Shown here one piece after another: positions 23,392 to 34,210 of a stretch of DNA of 64,000 bases. This stretch comes from Chrysoperla carnea (lineage: Eukaryota; Arthropoda; Insecta; Neuroptera; Chrysopidae), in NCBI RefSeq assembly GCF_905475395.1, contig NC_058342.1, positions 21,610,640 through 21,674,639 of the forward strand. Reading direction: 5' to 3'. A program made the translations under genes and the position numbers. The notes beneath the pieces are model-generated. The model made no database searches, was not told the DNA's origin, and saw only the letters and a program-made list of their open reading frames with translations. Within the stretch, counting starts at the first letter, position 1. The number at the start of each line of letters is the position of its first letter.

Positions 23392-23984
23392 ATGTTTCTT
23401 CTGTTTATTAATTCCAAATTTTTAATTGGCGAAATATTGTTCAATGTAGTATAATAAAACGGAAATTAAGGAAATTTTCGTTTTATTTGCTTGCTTCCAA
23501 CATTGTAGACCTAAATTGAAGAAAATTTGATAATTTTTTTTATAAATTAATTTAGAGTATTCTAATACCAGAGCAAATATGAATTATTGGTTTCCAAGGA
23601 AACATACAAATTCTACAAAAAAATTTAAAAAACTCGTAATATATGATTCCAAATTTCACTTTAAGCTTCGATTACTCGAAAAGCTAAGTCGAAGCTCTTC
23701 ATTTTCGTTTTATTATACTATATTTAACAAAATTACAAAGTCAAATCGAAGCGCCACAGTTATCGTACTCGGAAGTGGACCGCGAACCGTTACCAAACGA
23801 ATGGCATCTGCATTTTATATAAAATTTTTAATTGTGTCATAATTTTCAATTAGAGGATGGACAAACGAAAATTTTGGGTGGAAAATGATAGAAAAAACTA
23901 ATTCAATCACCATTATATAATAATTTGGGGACGCTATTTCCGCTGGCGGATATTATAATATGAGACAATCATACTAAAATGGAC

Positions 23985-24068
23985 TCTATCTACCGATTTT
24001 AATTGGAACCTTATTGTATACTGTATATTGTATTGTATCTACCGATTTTAATTGGAACCTTATTGTAT
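23985..24068 (+). repeat. Direct repeat
   Basis: A unit of about 36 bp beginning ATCTACCGATTTTAATTGGA and ending TTATTGTATA is present twice, the second copy starting near 24031, separated by a short TATTGTATTGT spacer. It is a simple local duplication. Confidence 0.75.
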
Positions 24069-24134
24069 AGTCTAATAAAATGAAATAGAATATCATGTGA
24101 AAAAAGAAAAAATTAATGCATGTTAACGAAAATT

Positions 24135-24205
24135 TTCAGGGACAGATGCTTTAACACATAGCGATCGTTCGTCTTTATAACCTTCATGATTTTCACAGTC
24201 GTTTT
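24135..24205 (-). repeat. Dispersed repeat, partner at 63475-63555
   Basis: The segment with GGGACAGATGCTTTAACACA, ATAGCGATCG and ATAACCTTCATGA is the inverted counterpart of a segment near 63480-63550. No frame is shared. It is probably the end of a non-autonomous element. Confidence 0.5.
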
Positions 24206-24342
24206 TTTAGGTTGTAATCTGCGATGATTAGAAACTCAGAAAGTTAATACGAGAGGGCAGCATAGTGAAAAATCAATTCAATTTTGGTGGGAACATTTGA
24301 ACAGAAAAAAATTATCGCAAAATTATGTTGCATACGTTGGAT

Positions 24343-24425
24343 TATCGTACAATTTGGTCACATAACGACACCTCTATGTTTTATCGTACGAAGGGTTAAA
24401 TTATGTGATGTGTACGATAATTATC
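24343..24425. repeat. Inverted repeat around GTACGATAATT
   Basis: ATTATCGTACAATTTGGTCA at 24343 and TGATGTGTACGATAATTATC near 24405 form an imperfect stem of roughly 24 bp per arm. A further TATCGTACGAA copy lies between and after them. It is probably a small foldback element; the overlapping 24284-24520 frame is not convincing. Confidence 0.55.
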
Positions 24426-24699
24426 GTACGAATGCTAACGCTGGTTGTAATTGTAAACACTTTGTAAAAAAAGTCAACCTCTCAAGAGTGTACCTAACCT
24501 CATTTTTTGTGGGGTTTTAATCAGTTTTTTACAAATTACAAAAAAACTATGCATCAAATAAAAAAAAAAAGTTTAATTAGCAGTTCTAGCTGAAGTATTT
24601 TTTCACATTTTCGTTTATGTTTCGACTTTCTAGCTTCAAAAATTGACCAAGATATGCCAATTTTAAAATGAAATTTTTTTGCTCATTCAATCAAATGAA

Positions 24700-24845
24700 A
24701 ATGTATCCATCTTGTAAATCGTTAGAGATAGAACAAAAGTTATTCCTTATTCCTTGAAGCATTCTTTCGTAAACATCACTGTTTATCTGTGATGGCGCAA
24801 CTTAGGTGTCCATTTTCTCCAAAACTATAAAAAACAAGTGAAAAC
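24700..24845 (+). repeat. Interspersed repeat family A, partial copy
   Basis: Shares CATCTTGTAAATCGTTAGAG, ATAGAACAAAAGTT and GTCCATTTTCTCCAAAACTA with the other family A copies; only the 3' half is present. Confidence 0.6.
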
Positions 24846-25198
24846 AAACATGAGTTAATTGTTGAAATACCATTACCATTTGGTAATGAACTAAGTAAAG
24901 TTGCAACATAAGGTACGCGCAGTGCCGCATTTTTTTTTTTAAATGACAATTTTTTTTTGGAATTAAAGGCTATAACATATAAAATTTAAATAAAAAAAAA
25001 TCTACAGTGCCGACATAATTTATGTTTTTTAAATTTGGTAGTTTAGGAGATTTTAAGGGTTTTTGAAATTATTGTTAGGGGAAAGAAATTTCAGGTGTTG
25101 GCGATACTGCTATGAATTGATGCTAATGGTGTCGACAGTTGACGTGTTAATAGGATAATTATTAGTACATCAATTTGCAAAATATAAATCATAAAAAA

Positions 25199-26233
25199 AT
25201 GGCAAGTTTAGTTAAAGATAAAAGTAATCATTTGTTAATCAGTGAAGAAAATAATGAAAAACAACCTAATATTGAATTCGTAACTATTAAAACTGAACCA
25301 TTCGAAGACGATATTCATGAAATGAAAGATGACGGAGTTAAAAATGAAGAAGACAACGTTGAAGATATACTAGACAATGTGAGTGTGAAATATGAACAAA
25401 ATTATGAAAACAACCAACATTTTGACACAGTGAAATGTGAAAATATTAAACTTGAAAAACAATTAAATACAGACTTAATCATCAAAGATGAAATATTAGA
25501 AGAAAGTGATTCAGATTCAGAACCACAACAAATTCCAGATGAAGATAAACAGTTTGTGTGCGTAGTTTGTAATAAAACATTTACTGCTCGGCGAAATTTC
25601 ATCGAACATAAGCGTATACATACTAAAAAAAGATTATTTTCTTGCGAAATTTGTACTAAAACATTTGTTGATAAAAGCCATCTTATTACACATGAACGGA
25701 TTCATACGGGAGAAAAACCATTTTCATGTGATGTGTGTAACAAAACATTTAATCAGAGAACCAATTTAGCTAAGCATAAACTAATTCATTCTGGAGAAAA
25801 ACCATTTTCATGTGACTTTTGTAATAAAACATTTAATCAAAGAGGTGCTTTAGCTCAACATGAACGGATTCATAGTGGGGAGAAACCATTTTCTTGTGAT
25901 ATTTGCAATAAAACATTTAGTCGACACAGTATTTTAGTTTCACATAAACGGGTACATACTGGAGAAAAACCGTTTTCATGTGATATTTGTGATCAAAGTT
26001 TTGGTCAACGACCAAATTTACTTAAACATAAACAAGTACATCATAGTAAAGAAAAAGTTTTCCCGTGCAACGTTTGTAGCATGATACTTAATTCACAAAG
26101 TAGTTTACTGAAACATAAAACGATTCACACTGGAGAACAATCAGTTTCATGTGATATTTGTAAAAAAACATTTAATACTAGAAGTAATTTAGTTCAACAT
26201 AAAAAACTGATTCATACCGAAGAAAAAGCATAA
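25199..26233 (+). CDS. C2H2 zinc-finger protein, eight fingers, intronless ORF
   Basis: The first ATG (25199, context AAAAAATGG) opens 344 residues. Residues 1 to about 118 are acidic, with VTIKTEPFEDD, VKYE and IKLE motifs that fit SUMO-conjugation sites. From about residue 120 there are eight tandem C2H2 fingers: CVVCNKTF, CEICTKTF, CDVCNKTF, CDFCNKTF, CDICNKTF, CDICDQSF, CNVCSMIL and CDICKKTF. Canonical HTGEKPF-type linkers join several of them. Finger 7 (SMILNSQSSL) is the most divergent. Such proteins bind DNA in the nucleus and act as transcription regulators; the target is unknown. There is no ZAD or BTB domain in this exon. A promoter-like block at 23.3 kb might supply an upstream non-coding exon. 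Confidence 0.9.
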   Translation: MASLVKDKSNHLLISEENNEKQPNIEFVTIKTEPFEDDIHEMKDDGVKNEEDNVEDILDNVSVKYEQNYENNQHFDTVKCENIKLEKQLNTDLIIKDEILEESDSDSEPQQIPDEDKQFVCVVCNKTFTARRNFIEHKRIHTKKRLFSCEICTKTFVDKSHLITHERIHTGEKPFSCDVCNKTFNQRTNLAKHKLIHSGEKPFSCDFCNKTFNQRGALAQHERIHSGEKPFSCDICNKTFSRHSILVSHKRVHTGEKPFSCDICDQSFGQRPNLLKHKQVHHSKEKVFPCNVCSMILNSQSSLLKHKTIHTGEQSVSCDICKKTFNTRSNLVQHKKLIHTEEKA

Positions 26234-26239
26234 CAAAAC

Positions 26240-26660
26240 ATATAATTCATTTAATATATTCTATATTGATATACAAAAAGCAAATCAATTATTACAAAAT
26301 TACAGCTTGTGTTACATAATAGTACAAAATCATAAAATATATATTTACGTAAAAATTTAAAAAACAAATTAAATAAAATAACATAAATTCTTTATAATTT
26401 AATAATTAAAAGTCAGAATGGCTCATATATACATTTTTATGTTTTAATGTGTGTAAAACAACAAACTTATCCTCTTCGATAGTAATGATAATAATAAAAT
26501 ATATTTGTTTATAATCTTACAGCGATTGTAACAAATAGAGTTCAGTTTGTAATTAACAAAAATAAATACCAAAAGTATTTCAATAAGAATTAGTAATACC
26601 TTTTAACATGCACAAAAATCCAAAAAATAGACATAAAACAAAACTGGTTGGCGTTTTGCT
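26240..26660. other. Probable 3' flank of the zinc-finger gene
   Basis: AT-rich sequence follows the stop codon. Several AATAAA-like hexamers (for example near 26372 and 26561) could serve as polyadenylation signals. No coding sequence was seen. Confidence 0.4.
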
Positions 26661-26679
26661 AATACTAATTAAAGTTTAA

Positions 26680-27650
26680 TTACTCGTCCAGTACAAATGC
26701 ACGGAACCGAAAAGCCGACACTGTAAATCTAAAAATGTCATTAATTTTTTCAACATACTCAATATTAAACAGGTGATACAGGTCATTAATATTGGAAATT
26801 TCACTTAGGTATTTGTCCAAATATTGTAATCTATAACTTGTATATAAAGGTAAACTTGTATACAACGAACAAAGAAGTGATTTAAGGCATCCGGTTCTTG
26901 TAGATTACAAATTGGGCAATTTTGATCACTGTTTAGTTCGTATTTGAGACTATTTACAAGCAAACGGAAACGAAACCGGCTAGCAGTCCTAATTTGGCAA
27001 ATTGATCTGAGTTTGACGATGGGGCAACGAGTGTGTATTGCAGTTGAATAAATGTCGATACATGCTGCTGTAATTGGATGAATTCATTGAATTTAAATCA
27101 TTTTCATGAAGCTTTCGTTTGTAGCCTTCCAGTACAGTATTCATCGATCTTTTGATAGTTATGATAGATTGATCGTTCCAAAGATCCTGGTTTTCAGAAC
27201 AATGCAGAAGTGTTTGTAATTGTGAGCACCAGTTTCCACCTGTTATGTTTTCTGGACAAGAATGCAAGTCCCTCAGGCGCAAATAATTTAATTAATCTGT
27301 GTTCTGAAGAGTTTAGTAAGTGTAGCCAGTACCTATACATTCTTTTGAAAACTTGTACCGATAACATGTCTCTGTTCGATTCCAAACGAACCATGAAATT
27401 ATGTGTATTCTTTGAACTCTTCGATAATATCAAATTTTTATAAGTCGTCACTACTCCCATAGCATGTTTCGGTCGACCGAATCGAGAGCTTTTTTTTTGA
27501 GTCAATAAAACAATAGTAAAGTTTTCGCCTTTTCGTTGCTAAACATTTTTTCATAAGGGCATCAATTATGACTATGTTGTCCATAGTTTCATATGATGCC
27601 CTAAACCCTAATTAGAATTCGGATATAATATTGTTTTCAATGATCCCTCC
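26680..27650 (-). mobile_element. Non-LTR retrotransposon remnant (RT fragment and C-terminal tail)
   Basis: Read on the minus strand, the block from about 27650 to 27480 gives LGFRASYETMDNIVIIDAL and LYYCFIDSKK. This corresponds to the GFR...T.D and F-x-D-x-x-K-A motifs of a reverse transcriptase, with an in-frame stop. The catalytic YADD region is deleted. Downstream, 27505-27194 reads MYRYWLHLLNSSEHR, and the next frame has CPICNLQEPDALNHFFVRC, a Cys/His motif. A final frame (26865-26680) has a helix ending SAFRFRAFVLDE. This C-terminal tail is one I recall from insect endonuclease-reverse transcriptase elements. Frameshifts and the internal deletion show the copy is dead. Confidence 0.65.
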
Positions 27651-27659
27651 TTTTATGTA

Positions 27660-28465
27660 AGACCAAAGACATTTACTGTTGTATTTCATAGAATTTCTTG
27701 CTTTTACAAATTTTTTTTTTTTACAACTGTTATTACACTTTTGCCGTTAAAACTTATTTTTACCCCACAAATCTTTATTCAGTATCTTCTAACTACTTTT
27801 ATAATATATTGCACTTCCCCCAGGATTTCTACCTCGGTTTATACGTAAATTCGAACATATAATTCGTAAATTCGATAACTACAGTTTTACACAAAAGTTT
27901 TGGCTTAAATGGCTGAGGTTAAACAGCCAAGTTGGAGTGGATGAATTTAACAAGTTATCAGAAATCTTGTGATGAAAAGAAATGCTTATTTGTGTATTCG
28001 TTGTGTGCGTAGTCATGGTAGGGACAATAAAATCGATGCCAGCGCTTCCAGTGAACAATTTTGGCGATAAAGGAGACTGTTATGACTAATTTGCAATTCT
28101 TTACATGTTAATGTTATAGAAAATGTCAAATTAAAATTATTGAAAAACACTAATTAATTAAACTTGATGCATTAAAAATTGTGAAAATAAGAAATCAATT
28201 GCACAAATATTATTTTTCAAATATAAATTATCATAATTATTTATTTAAATTTATTAATATTAAATTTTCAATATAAGTCATAAATGCAATGCATACATGT
28301 GCATCCATACAATTCTATAATTAAAATAGTGTATCGCTACCATGGAAACGCCTCAATAAAACTCACACACGGTGCGAATAGAAAGAACATTCATATTACT
28401 GTTTGGTTAAAAATAAATATTTATGTGTAAATAAATAGTTTTTTGAGTGGTGTGTTTTTTTTTTT
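27660..28465. other. AT-rich stretch without recognised gene
   Basis: Read on both strands; nothing beyond short low-complexity frames was seen. Confidence 0.45.
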
Positions 28466-28472
28466 AAACTTT

Positions 28473-29470
28473 CAACTAATAGTCCCGACAAAAAACTTCA
28501 TTGGGCATGATTAATTTTCGCATGCAAAATTTTTGCAGGATTTCGTTGAAAACATGCTACTGGACCTAAAAGTGCAGGTTGTCGGTGGATAACCCGGTAG
28601 GATATTGTTTTAAACTAATTTTTTTTTAGCAAATGAGTAATATTGACCAAATCGCTCCGGAAAAATTTTTATCATATAATTGGAGTCGAAAACTGACTCT
28701 TCTCTAAATTTGAATAAACGTGATTTTTACGATTTTCATCTCTCAAAAAGCCTATGAAAAACTCAGATTTGGATGTATAGAACTTATTTGTAGTGAAAAG
28801 CTTACTCAACAACATCTCAAAAAACTTTTGGTCTAATTGAATTTTAAGTGCTTGACTGTTAATTGTCAAGAGAGCACGCGAAAAATCACCCAAAAATAAC
28901 GATTTTCTGTTCTACACATGCTAGAAAGATGGGATTTTTACCAATCGACTCAAAATAAAGTCAAATTTTTCGAACTTTTCTGTTAATTTGACTATTTCGA
29001 GTTGAATGGTGAAAATTCCATCTTTTTAGCATGTATAGAACAGAAAATCGTTATTTTTGGGTGGTTTTTCGCGTGCTTTCTTAACAAATAACAATCAAGC
29101 ACCTGAAATTCAATTAAACCAAAAATTTTTTCAAGATGTTGTTGAGTAAGCTTTACACTACAAATTAAAGTTTTATACATATTAAATCTGATTTTTTCAT
29201 AGGCTTTTTGAGGGTAGAAAATCGTAAAAATCGTGTTTTTTCAAATTTTATGAATTTTTTACCCCAATTACATGATAAAATTTTTTCCTAAGTGATTCGG
29301 TCAATATTACTTATTTGTTTAAAAATTAGTTTTAACAATATCCAACCGGGTTACCCACCGGTAACCTACACTTTTAAATTCAGGAGCATGTTTTCAACGA
29401 GATTTTGCAAAAATTTTGCATGCGAAAATTAATCATGTTCAAGGAAAAATTTTGCCGGGACTTATTAGAA
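28473..29470. repeat. ~1-kb foldback element (arms ~490 bp)
   Basis: The left arm (about 28473-28966) and right arm (about 28988-29470) are extended imperfect reverse complements around a ~21-bp centre. Matching stretches include TTCTGTTCTACACATGCTAG with its counterpart, GGATAACCCGGTAGGATATT with its counterpart, and terminal TAATAGTCCCGACAAAA against TTTTGCCGGGACTTATTA. Open frames at 28672-28893 and 28992-29180 (minus) are by-products. The element could fold into a very long hairpin. Whether it is a palindromic MITE or a hairpin-RNA locus cannot be decided here. Confidence 0.85.
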
Positions 29471-29889
29471 TAAAAATTCCCCAACTTTATAATATTTTCT
29501 AAGTAGGATCAAAAAATTGATTTTTGAGAGCTTTAGTTTGTGGAAAATTTGTAAACAATTAGAAAATTAATTTTTATTTTGCAATATCGACTTATTCGAT
29601 CATACATACAAATGTACAAATGTGAAATTTTACAAAGGATTTTTGGTTTATATAGCCATATAAACCAAAAAATAGGAAAGCCTATTGGAAAATAGGCTAG
29701 AAGGTTGATTAAATGCGTCAGACAAAGATGAAATTATAAATTGTTTTTGTACAAAATACTCATGCCTGCTTTAGAGTAAGGAAAACAATTTGGAATTAAA
29801 AAGGTCTATTTTTTCATTGAGGAGAATTTGTACTTCTTATTTGTGTTTGTATATCTTTATGGCTTCGAGATTGTAACCTTTGGACAATT

Positions 29890-30720
29890 TCCATATCCGA
29901 TGATTAGGAGGTGAAATTCAACCATCAAATGATTGGCGAAAGTGAAGTCTCACTTTTTCAGTTGTAGAGAGCGCCAAGTTTTTTTTTCTTGTGCCAAAGG
30001 ACCTCCCTATTTGACCTATGTAGATACCTTTGCAATCATGACAAGTTAATTTGTAGATCCTTGATTTTTCCTTTTTTCTATCACGGTCTTATTATTTAAA
30101 AGAAGATTGCCTAATTTGATAGCAAGTTTAAATGCGATGTTCGTTTCTTGTTTTCATAATACACCTGTAATTTATTCGAAAATTTTCCCAAAATACGTCA
30201 ATGTCCTATAATAATATTTTTCTTTGTCTCCTGTAATGATTGTTTTTCGTTGTTTTTATTATCTGAGAGTCAAACCCATTACTAGTCGCTAAGTTTGATA
30301 GTGTTGAGTTCTTTTTCCAAATTTTCGTTTGATTGTGGTAGTGTTAAAGGTCTATGGATCATCGCAAATTATGATGATATCTTATGGCTTGATGGGTGAA
30401 CCGAATCCATTGGAATTGCCGTGTCAGTGAATGTTTGTTTACGATATATATCAAAAACTAATTTGTTCTTCGATTTTTTGATTCGTACATCCAAGAATGT
30501 AATTTCATTGTTGCATTTCACTTCCAACGTAAACTGGATCTTGCTGTTTATTGTGTTGACAAAATCTAGAAAACTTTCTAGTTGTCTGGTCGTCTCATCA
30601 AAACATATGAGGATATCATCTATGTAGCGGTACCAGAATTTTGTATACTGTTTGGCTTGTTTTGAGTTCAGTGCAAGTTCTTCGAAATGGTCCATATATA
30701 TTTCTGGAAGCTATTTCAGT
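29890..30720 (-). mobile_element. Penelope-like element fragment (RT plus GIY-YIG nuclease)
   Basis: ORF 30695-30369 contains KFWYRYIDDILICFDETTRQ, the Penelope-type reverse-transcriptase catalytic motif (Y-I-D-D), followed by ITFLDVRIKK and DIYRKQTFTDTAIP, which continue the RT thumb. Downstream on the same strand, after frame breaks, is HRPLTLPQSNENLEKEL. Then, about 30060-29900, comes RIYKLTCHDCKGIYIGQIGR, a GIY-YIG endonuclease motif with the expected Arg shortly after. The RT-then-GIY-YIG order is diagnostic of Penelope-like elements. The 5' part of the RT is missing and the frame is interrupted, so it is inactive. Confidence 0.85.
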
Positions 30721-30939
30721 AAAATTCTGTTCATGAGGTTATGCAAGGAGGCGGTAAAATGAACTTTAAGATGTAATTAACTATCGAACAACTAACCAAA
30801 AGAATCATCGACCCTTTTTTTAAATTAAAATAAGGAACTACAAGGATTCTTTCTCATCTAGCGCATTCTTTAATGTACTCAATTTGGCGAACGAATTATT
30901 TCCGCGTAAACAGGATTTACCTCCTTTCATTGAAATAAA

Positions 30940-31040
30940 GTTTAACATCGTTCCCTTACCATCGATGTCAAAAACATCGAACATCGACATGGAAACATCG
31001 ATGTTTTGAAATCATCGACCATCGATGCTCATCCCTAATC
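30940..31040 (+). repeat. ATCGATG-rich short repeat cluster
   Basis: ACCATCGATGTCAAAAACAT, GAACATCGACATGG and AACATCGATGTTTTG form a cluster of direct and inverted copies of an ACATCGATGT palindrome. It is probably the terminal part of a DNA-transposon-derived repeat. Confidence 0.45.
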
Positions 31041-31139
31041 ATGATTCAAACAAGTTAGGACTTTATGAAAACATCCTTTGAAGATAAGAATCAACGGTTT
31101 TTTCTATTTATAGATATAAAAAATTCCCGTAACTACATG

Positions 31140-31420
31140 AAGTGCCTTATCCTCTCCCAGTGAAATCTGTGATGAGAATGAAGGACAAAAAATATTCACG
31201 AATGATAAACTTGCCGTCGCATTTATCTAGGTATCGGATGCAAATTGAATTTTGTAATATTCCTGCAATGTCTGGTATGCTAGTGTGTCATCCTCAAGAA
31301 AAAAAAACATAGATTTATAATTCGATCGATTTTGCCATTCACGATCAGATCGTTACAAATGTCCATCAGTTCATTCTGGACTCGGTTGCTTATGTACATA
31401 GCATTCTTTATGCGTTTTAA
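31140..31420 (-). pseudogene. hAT transposase fragment (DUF4371-like)
   Basis: The minus-strand frame near 31255-31140 reads ICIRYLDKCDGKFIIREYFL then LITDFTGRG. It resembles the segment of hAT-family (zinc-finger MYM-type) transposases with a V-R-Y-V-D motif, acidic spacer, E-x-F-L and T-T-G. Upstream, near 31400-31310, is QNELMDICNDLIVNGKI, fitting the preceding helix. Stops separate the blocks. It is a dead fragment. Confidence 0.5.
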
Positions 31421-31499
31421 GCGCTTGTAAACCGTCCGTTATCTCTTGAAACGAAATATCTTTGTCTAAATAGACATCGATTTGCAAAGAGTTGGTACT

Positions 31500-31612
31500 A
31501 CAGATTTTACCATCAAATTTTCCCACAGTTCAATTGAAAGTTAGTGTTTGCGGCCAAAGCGTTAATAATCTTAATAATCCAAAACTGAACCGTATCTTTA
31601 GCATTAAAAAGT
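31500..31612 (-). repeat. Non-LTR spacer fragment, partner of 33840-33965
   Basis: The segment containing CAATTGAAAGTTAGTGTTTG and AGCGTTAATAATCTTAATAA is nearly identical to 33865-33960. On the minus strand it corresponds to the region between endonuclease and reverse transcriptase of a non-LTR element. Confidence 0.6.
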
Positions 31613-31642
31613 GTTCATAATTTCAAATTTAAAGATTTAAAT

Positions 31643-31858
31643 TCAATGAATATATATTAGTTGGCAATATTTTATATCTTTTCGATAATCTTCGGTTACA
31701 GTCTGTAAGTATTCAGTAACGGTTTCTCTTTGTTGATTTCGAGTGGACAAACAATGTCTAGCGAATATGATATTAAGTTTCTTTATGCAAAGTGCTTCCA
31801 ATGTAGTAATGGCTTCAGTATAGGTTGTACAATCGTTAATGAATTGATAGATATTCAA
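31643..31858 (-). pseudogene. Gypsy-type gag fragment
   Basis: The minus-strand frame reads YQFINDCTTYTEAITTLEAL, KKLNIIFARHCLSTRNQQ and ETVTEYLQTV. This order (I-x-x-C-x-x-Y-x-x-A-I-x-x-L, then FARHxLxxRxQ, then E-x-x-x-x-YL) is that of Gypsy-family capsid proteins in insects, as I recall them. Only about 70 residues remain and no protease or RT follows. It is a solitary fragment among other element remnants. Confidence 0.5.
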
Positions 31859-32029
31859 ACTTACGTAATTTTACAGTAAAGGTGTTTATTTTCTTTCTTG
31901 ATGTCTGTAATACCTCGTAAGTATTTTTCAATCGTTCTTGCCCAATGCTTCCATATTGTTTCAGTTTCTGCTCACGTCTGCGTTGAATCGTTCTGGTCTT
32001 AGTAACTTTTTCATGTTATTCATATTAAA

Positions 32030-32750
32030 ATTGTTTACATACGAAGCACTTATATAAGTTAATAAAATTATACTAAATAACAACAAATTATTTAATTTAT
32101 AATATACAGTAAAAATGATATTAAAATGGTATCCAACATAGATGGCGTCCCGAGTATATTGTGTGCGCGCTTTTAATGCTTAACGAGCCATTTGGTAGTC
32201 GAAACGGCTTGATGTCGTCGGGCGAGCACATTAGTATTTAACCTTGTAGACCACACATCAACGCCTCTGCTTTCATCATATTTTCAATTTGTAAGCTTTC
32301 CTTTTTAAGTATTAGTGTAATGGTAACGTTCAGCTGCAACATGGTTGACTTTGAAAATACTCCATTTTTATCAATCGTATTCACCGGGTTTTAACATGTC
32401 AAATATAACTCAGATAATTTAGGGTTATGTTCAATTGAGGAGGTGGCATGCAAAGCTCACATGTCCACCCAAAAGAAATTATGAGTAAGAACGACAACAC
32501 AAATAACAGTAATTCTACACATGTTACTTATTAAAAAAATATGACAATTAGTATATTGAATTTAGAAATCAATTTATTCAATAACTATAGATCTAAACTG
32601 AATGGTCAATTAAATAAAAGATATTTAAAATTGGACATGTGGACATGTGGACATGTCTGGACTGGTTGGACTTGTGAGCTTATGAATGATCCTAAATGAG
32701 GACATGTGTGGTTATGACTGGAGCATTAAGAAGTCTTGTTTTCAATGAGA
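32030..32750. other. Stretch without recognised gene
   Basis: Contains short GGACATGTGGACATGTGG-type direct repeats near 32633-32660 and otherwise no supported feature. Confidence 0.45.
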
Positions 32751-32755
32751 ATAAT

Positions 32756-32945
32756 ATTAAGATGTAATTAACATAAAAATTGAAAATTGTGTCAAATGTA
32801 AATAGCATTTAATTAACATTAGAATTAACATAAAAATTGAAAATATTGAAGATTATGTCAAACGTGAATAGCATTTAATTAACATTAGAATTAACATAAA
32901 AATTGAAAATATTGAAAATTGTGTCAAACGTGAATAGCATTATCT
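32756..32945 (+). repeat. Three-copy tandem repeat (~67-bp unit)
   Basis: Units built from TTAACATAAAAATTGAAAAT, TGTCAAACGTGAATAGCATT and AATTAACATTAGAATTAAC follow each other three times. The last copy overlaps the 3' end of the minus-strand frame that ends at 32924. It is a local minisatellite-like expansion. Confidence 0.75.
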
Positions 32946-33310
32946 GCTTCTAGACAATTACAGAAATTGTCTTCATCGTCATCATTTAAAACTGTAGGAC
33001 AATCTCCACGACAAACAATATTCTTATACCACTGCAGACTCTCCTCATTTTTCCACACTTTTTCAAATAATGTTGTGAGGAGCCCATCTACATCCTTTTT
33101 CTTAGCGGCGCTGATTGGGTGAATCAAAGGAATCTCTTCAATTTGATTCCTTAGAATATGGTTCCAAGTTGAACCTCTCTTTAAGAGTGTGTTCTTTTCA
33201 AGTCCTTCATTTTCAAACCGAAAAAACTGATTTCCTTTCACAATTATCTTCATTTTATCATTCTTCATAGAATGTCTCTCAATAGTGATCCGTTTTTTCT
33301 CGCTTATCAA
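32924..33310 (-). pseudogene. Unrecognised ORF, possibly a transposase C-terminus
   Basis: This minus-strand frame of 128 codons begins MISEKKRITIERHSMKNDKM. It contains IPLIHPISAAKKKDVDGLL and an acidic terminal segment with DDEDNFCNC. A P-I-S-x-x-K-K-x-D-x-x-x-L-L phrase followed by an aromatic helix and an acidic tail is reminiscent of C-termini of transposon proteins that I cannot name. It lies directly downstream of a piggyBac fragment on the same strand but separated by stops. Its ending is fused to the tandem repeat at 32756-32945. Confidence 0.35.
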
Positions 33311-33330
33311 GTCTAGCCATTATTTCATTT

Positions 33331-33785
33331 TTATTTACCATGTTTCCATGCGATTACTACAGTAACATTTATCATATGCGTAAATAGGACCCACCACCAC
33401 TTCTTCCCACGAATTGCTATACGATAGTTATTTACTGACTGGTCCAAGAGATCCACATCACCCATTGATCGATTATATGATTGAAACACCTTTGGGTGCT
33501 CTACAATTATATTGGTTTTGTTTTTTGCAGACCACCTCTTTACTTGAACTGTTGTCTGAATTGAATCATAGTTCGTTATCAAAATAACTGCACTATTGTC
33601 GTTCCAACTCACAAGAAGCAAATTATTGTTTCATCGATAAGATGAAAAATTATCGAAAAAATAATCATAATAACCCCTATCTTTCTTTCTGATATCAGCA
33701 ATAGGTGGTAAAGAACACTTGTTGGTTCTATTGTCACGAATAGTACCAATAGCTCGAAATCCTTTTCCCCAAAGCAGTTAATTTT
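33331..33785 (-). pseudogene. piggyBac-type transposase C-terminal fragment
   Basis: The minus-strand frame reads GFRAIGTIRDNRTNKCSLPP, then KDRGYYDYFFDN, an in-frame TGA, LLVSWNDNSAVILITNYDS, YNRSMGDVDLLDQSVNNYRI and GKKWWWVLFTHM. These match the piggyBac catalytic region: the W-x-D-N acidic residue, and MG-x-VD-x-x-DQ followed by the KKWWW motif. About 150 residues remain. The N-terminal two thirds and the terminal repeats were not found, and the stop shows the copy is inactive. No evidence of domestication. Confidence 0.85.
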
Positions 33786-33789
33786 GTCT

Positions 33790-34210
33790 TTAAATTGCGG
33801 TTTGCAAGATTACAACACTTATCGAAACACAAACTGGTACTACAGATTTTATCATAAAATTTTCTCACAATTCAATTGAAAGTTAGTGTTTGCGGCCAGG
33901 GCTACGAAAAGCGTTAATAATCTTCGTAATCCAAAACTGAGCCGTATCTTTAGCATTAAAAAGATCGTCAGTAATAGATTGTTGATGTAATCGCTGTTTA
34001 TTCTTAATAAGAATTCTATATTCTTTTTTAGCCGCTGCGCATTCTTTTCTAATTTCCTTAGCAAATTTACCATATCTACACGTTGTTAATTTTGCTTTTA
34101 AATTACGCTTTGCAAGATTACAACACTTATCGAACCACGAGCTGATACCACAGGTTTTATCATAAAATTTTCCCACAGTTCAATTGAAAGCTAGTGTTTG
34201 CGGCCATGAC
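33790..34210 (-). mobile_element. Non-LTR retrotransposon fragment, partly duplicated (EN-RT spacer)
   Basis: The minus-strand frame 34176-33883 reads SSWFDKCCNLAKRNLKAKLT and KKEYRILIKNKQRLHQQSI, then AKDTAQFWITKI. This is the linker after the endonuclease of insect non-LTR elements (W-F-D-x-x-C-x-x-x-K-R then D-x-x-x-F-W). The first part is repeated about 305 bp away at 33790-33850. The shared TTCAATTGAAAGTTAGTG phrase occurs at both copies and also at 31530, so this piece is present three times in 2.7 kb. No RT domain follows in frame. Confidence 0.55.

Noticed and set aside
28672..29180. Two minus-strand ORFs of 60-73 codons
   Set aside because: They mirror each other because they lie in the two arms of the foldback; composition is non-protein-like.
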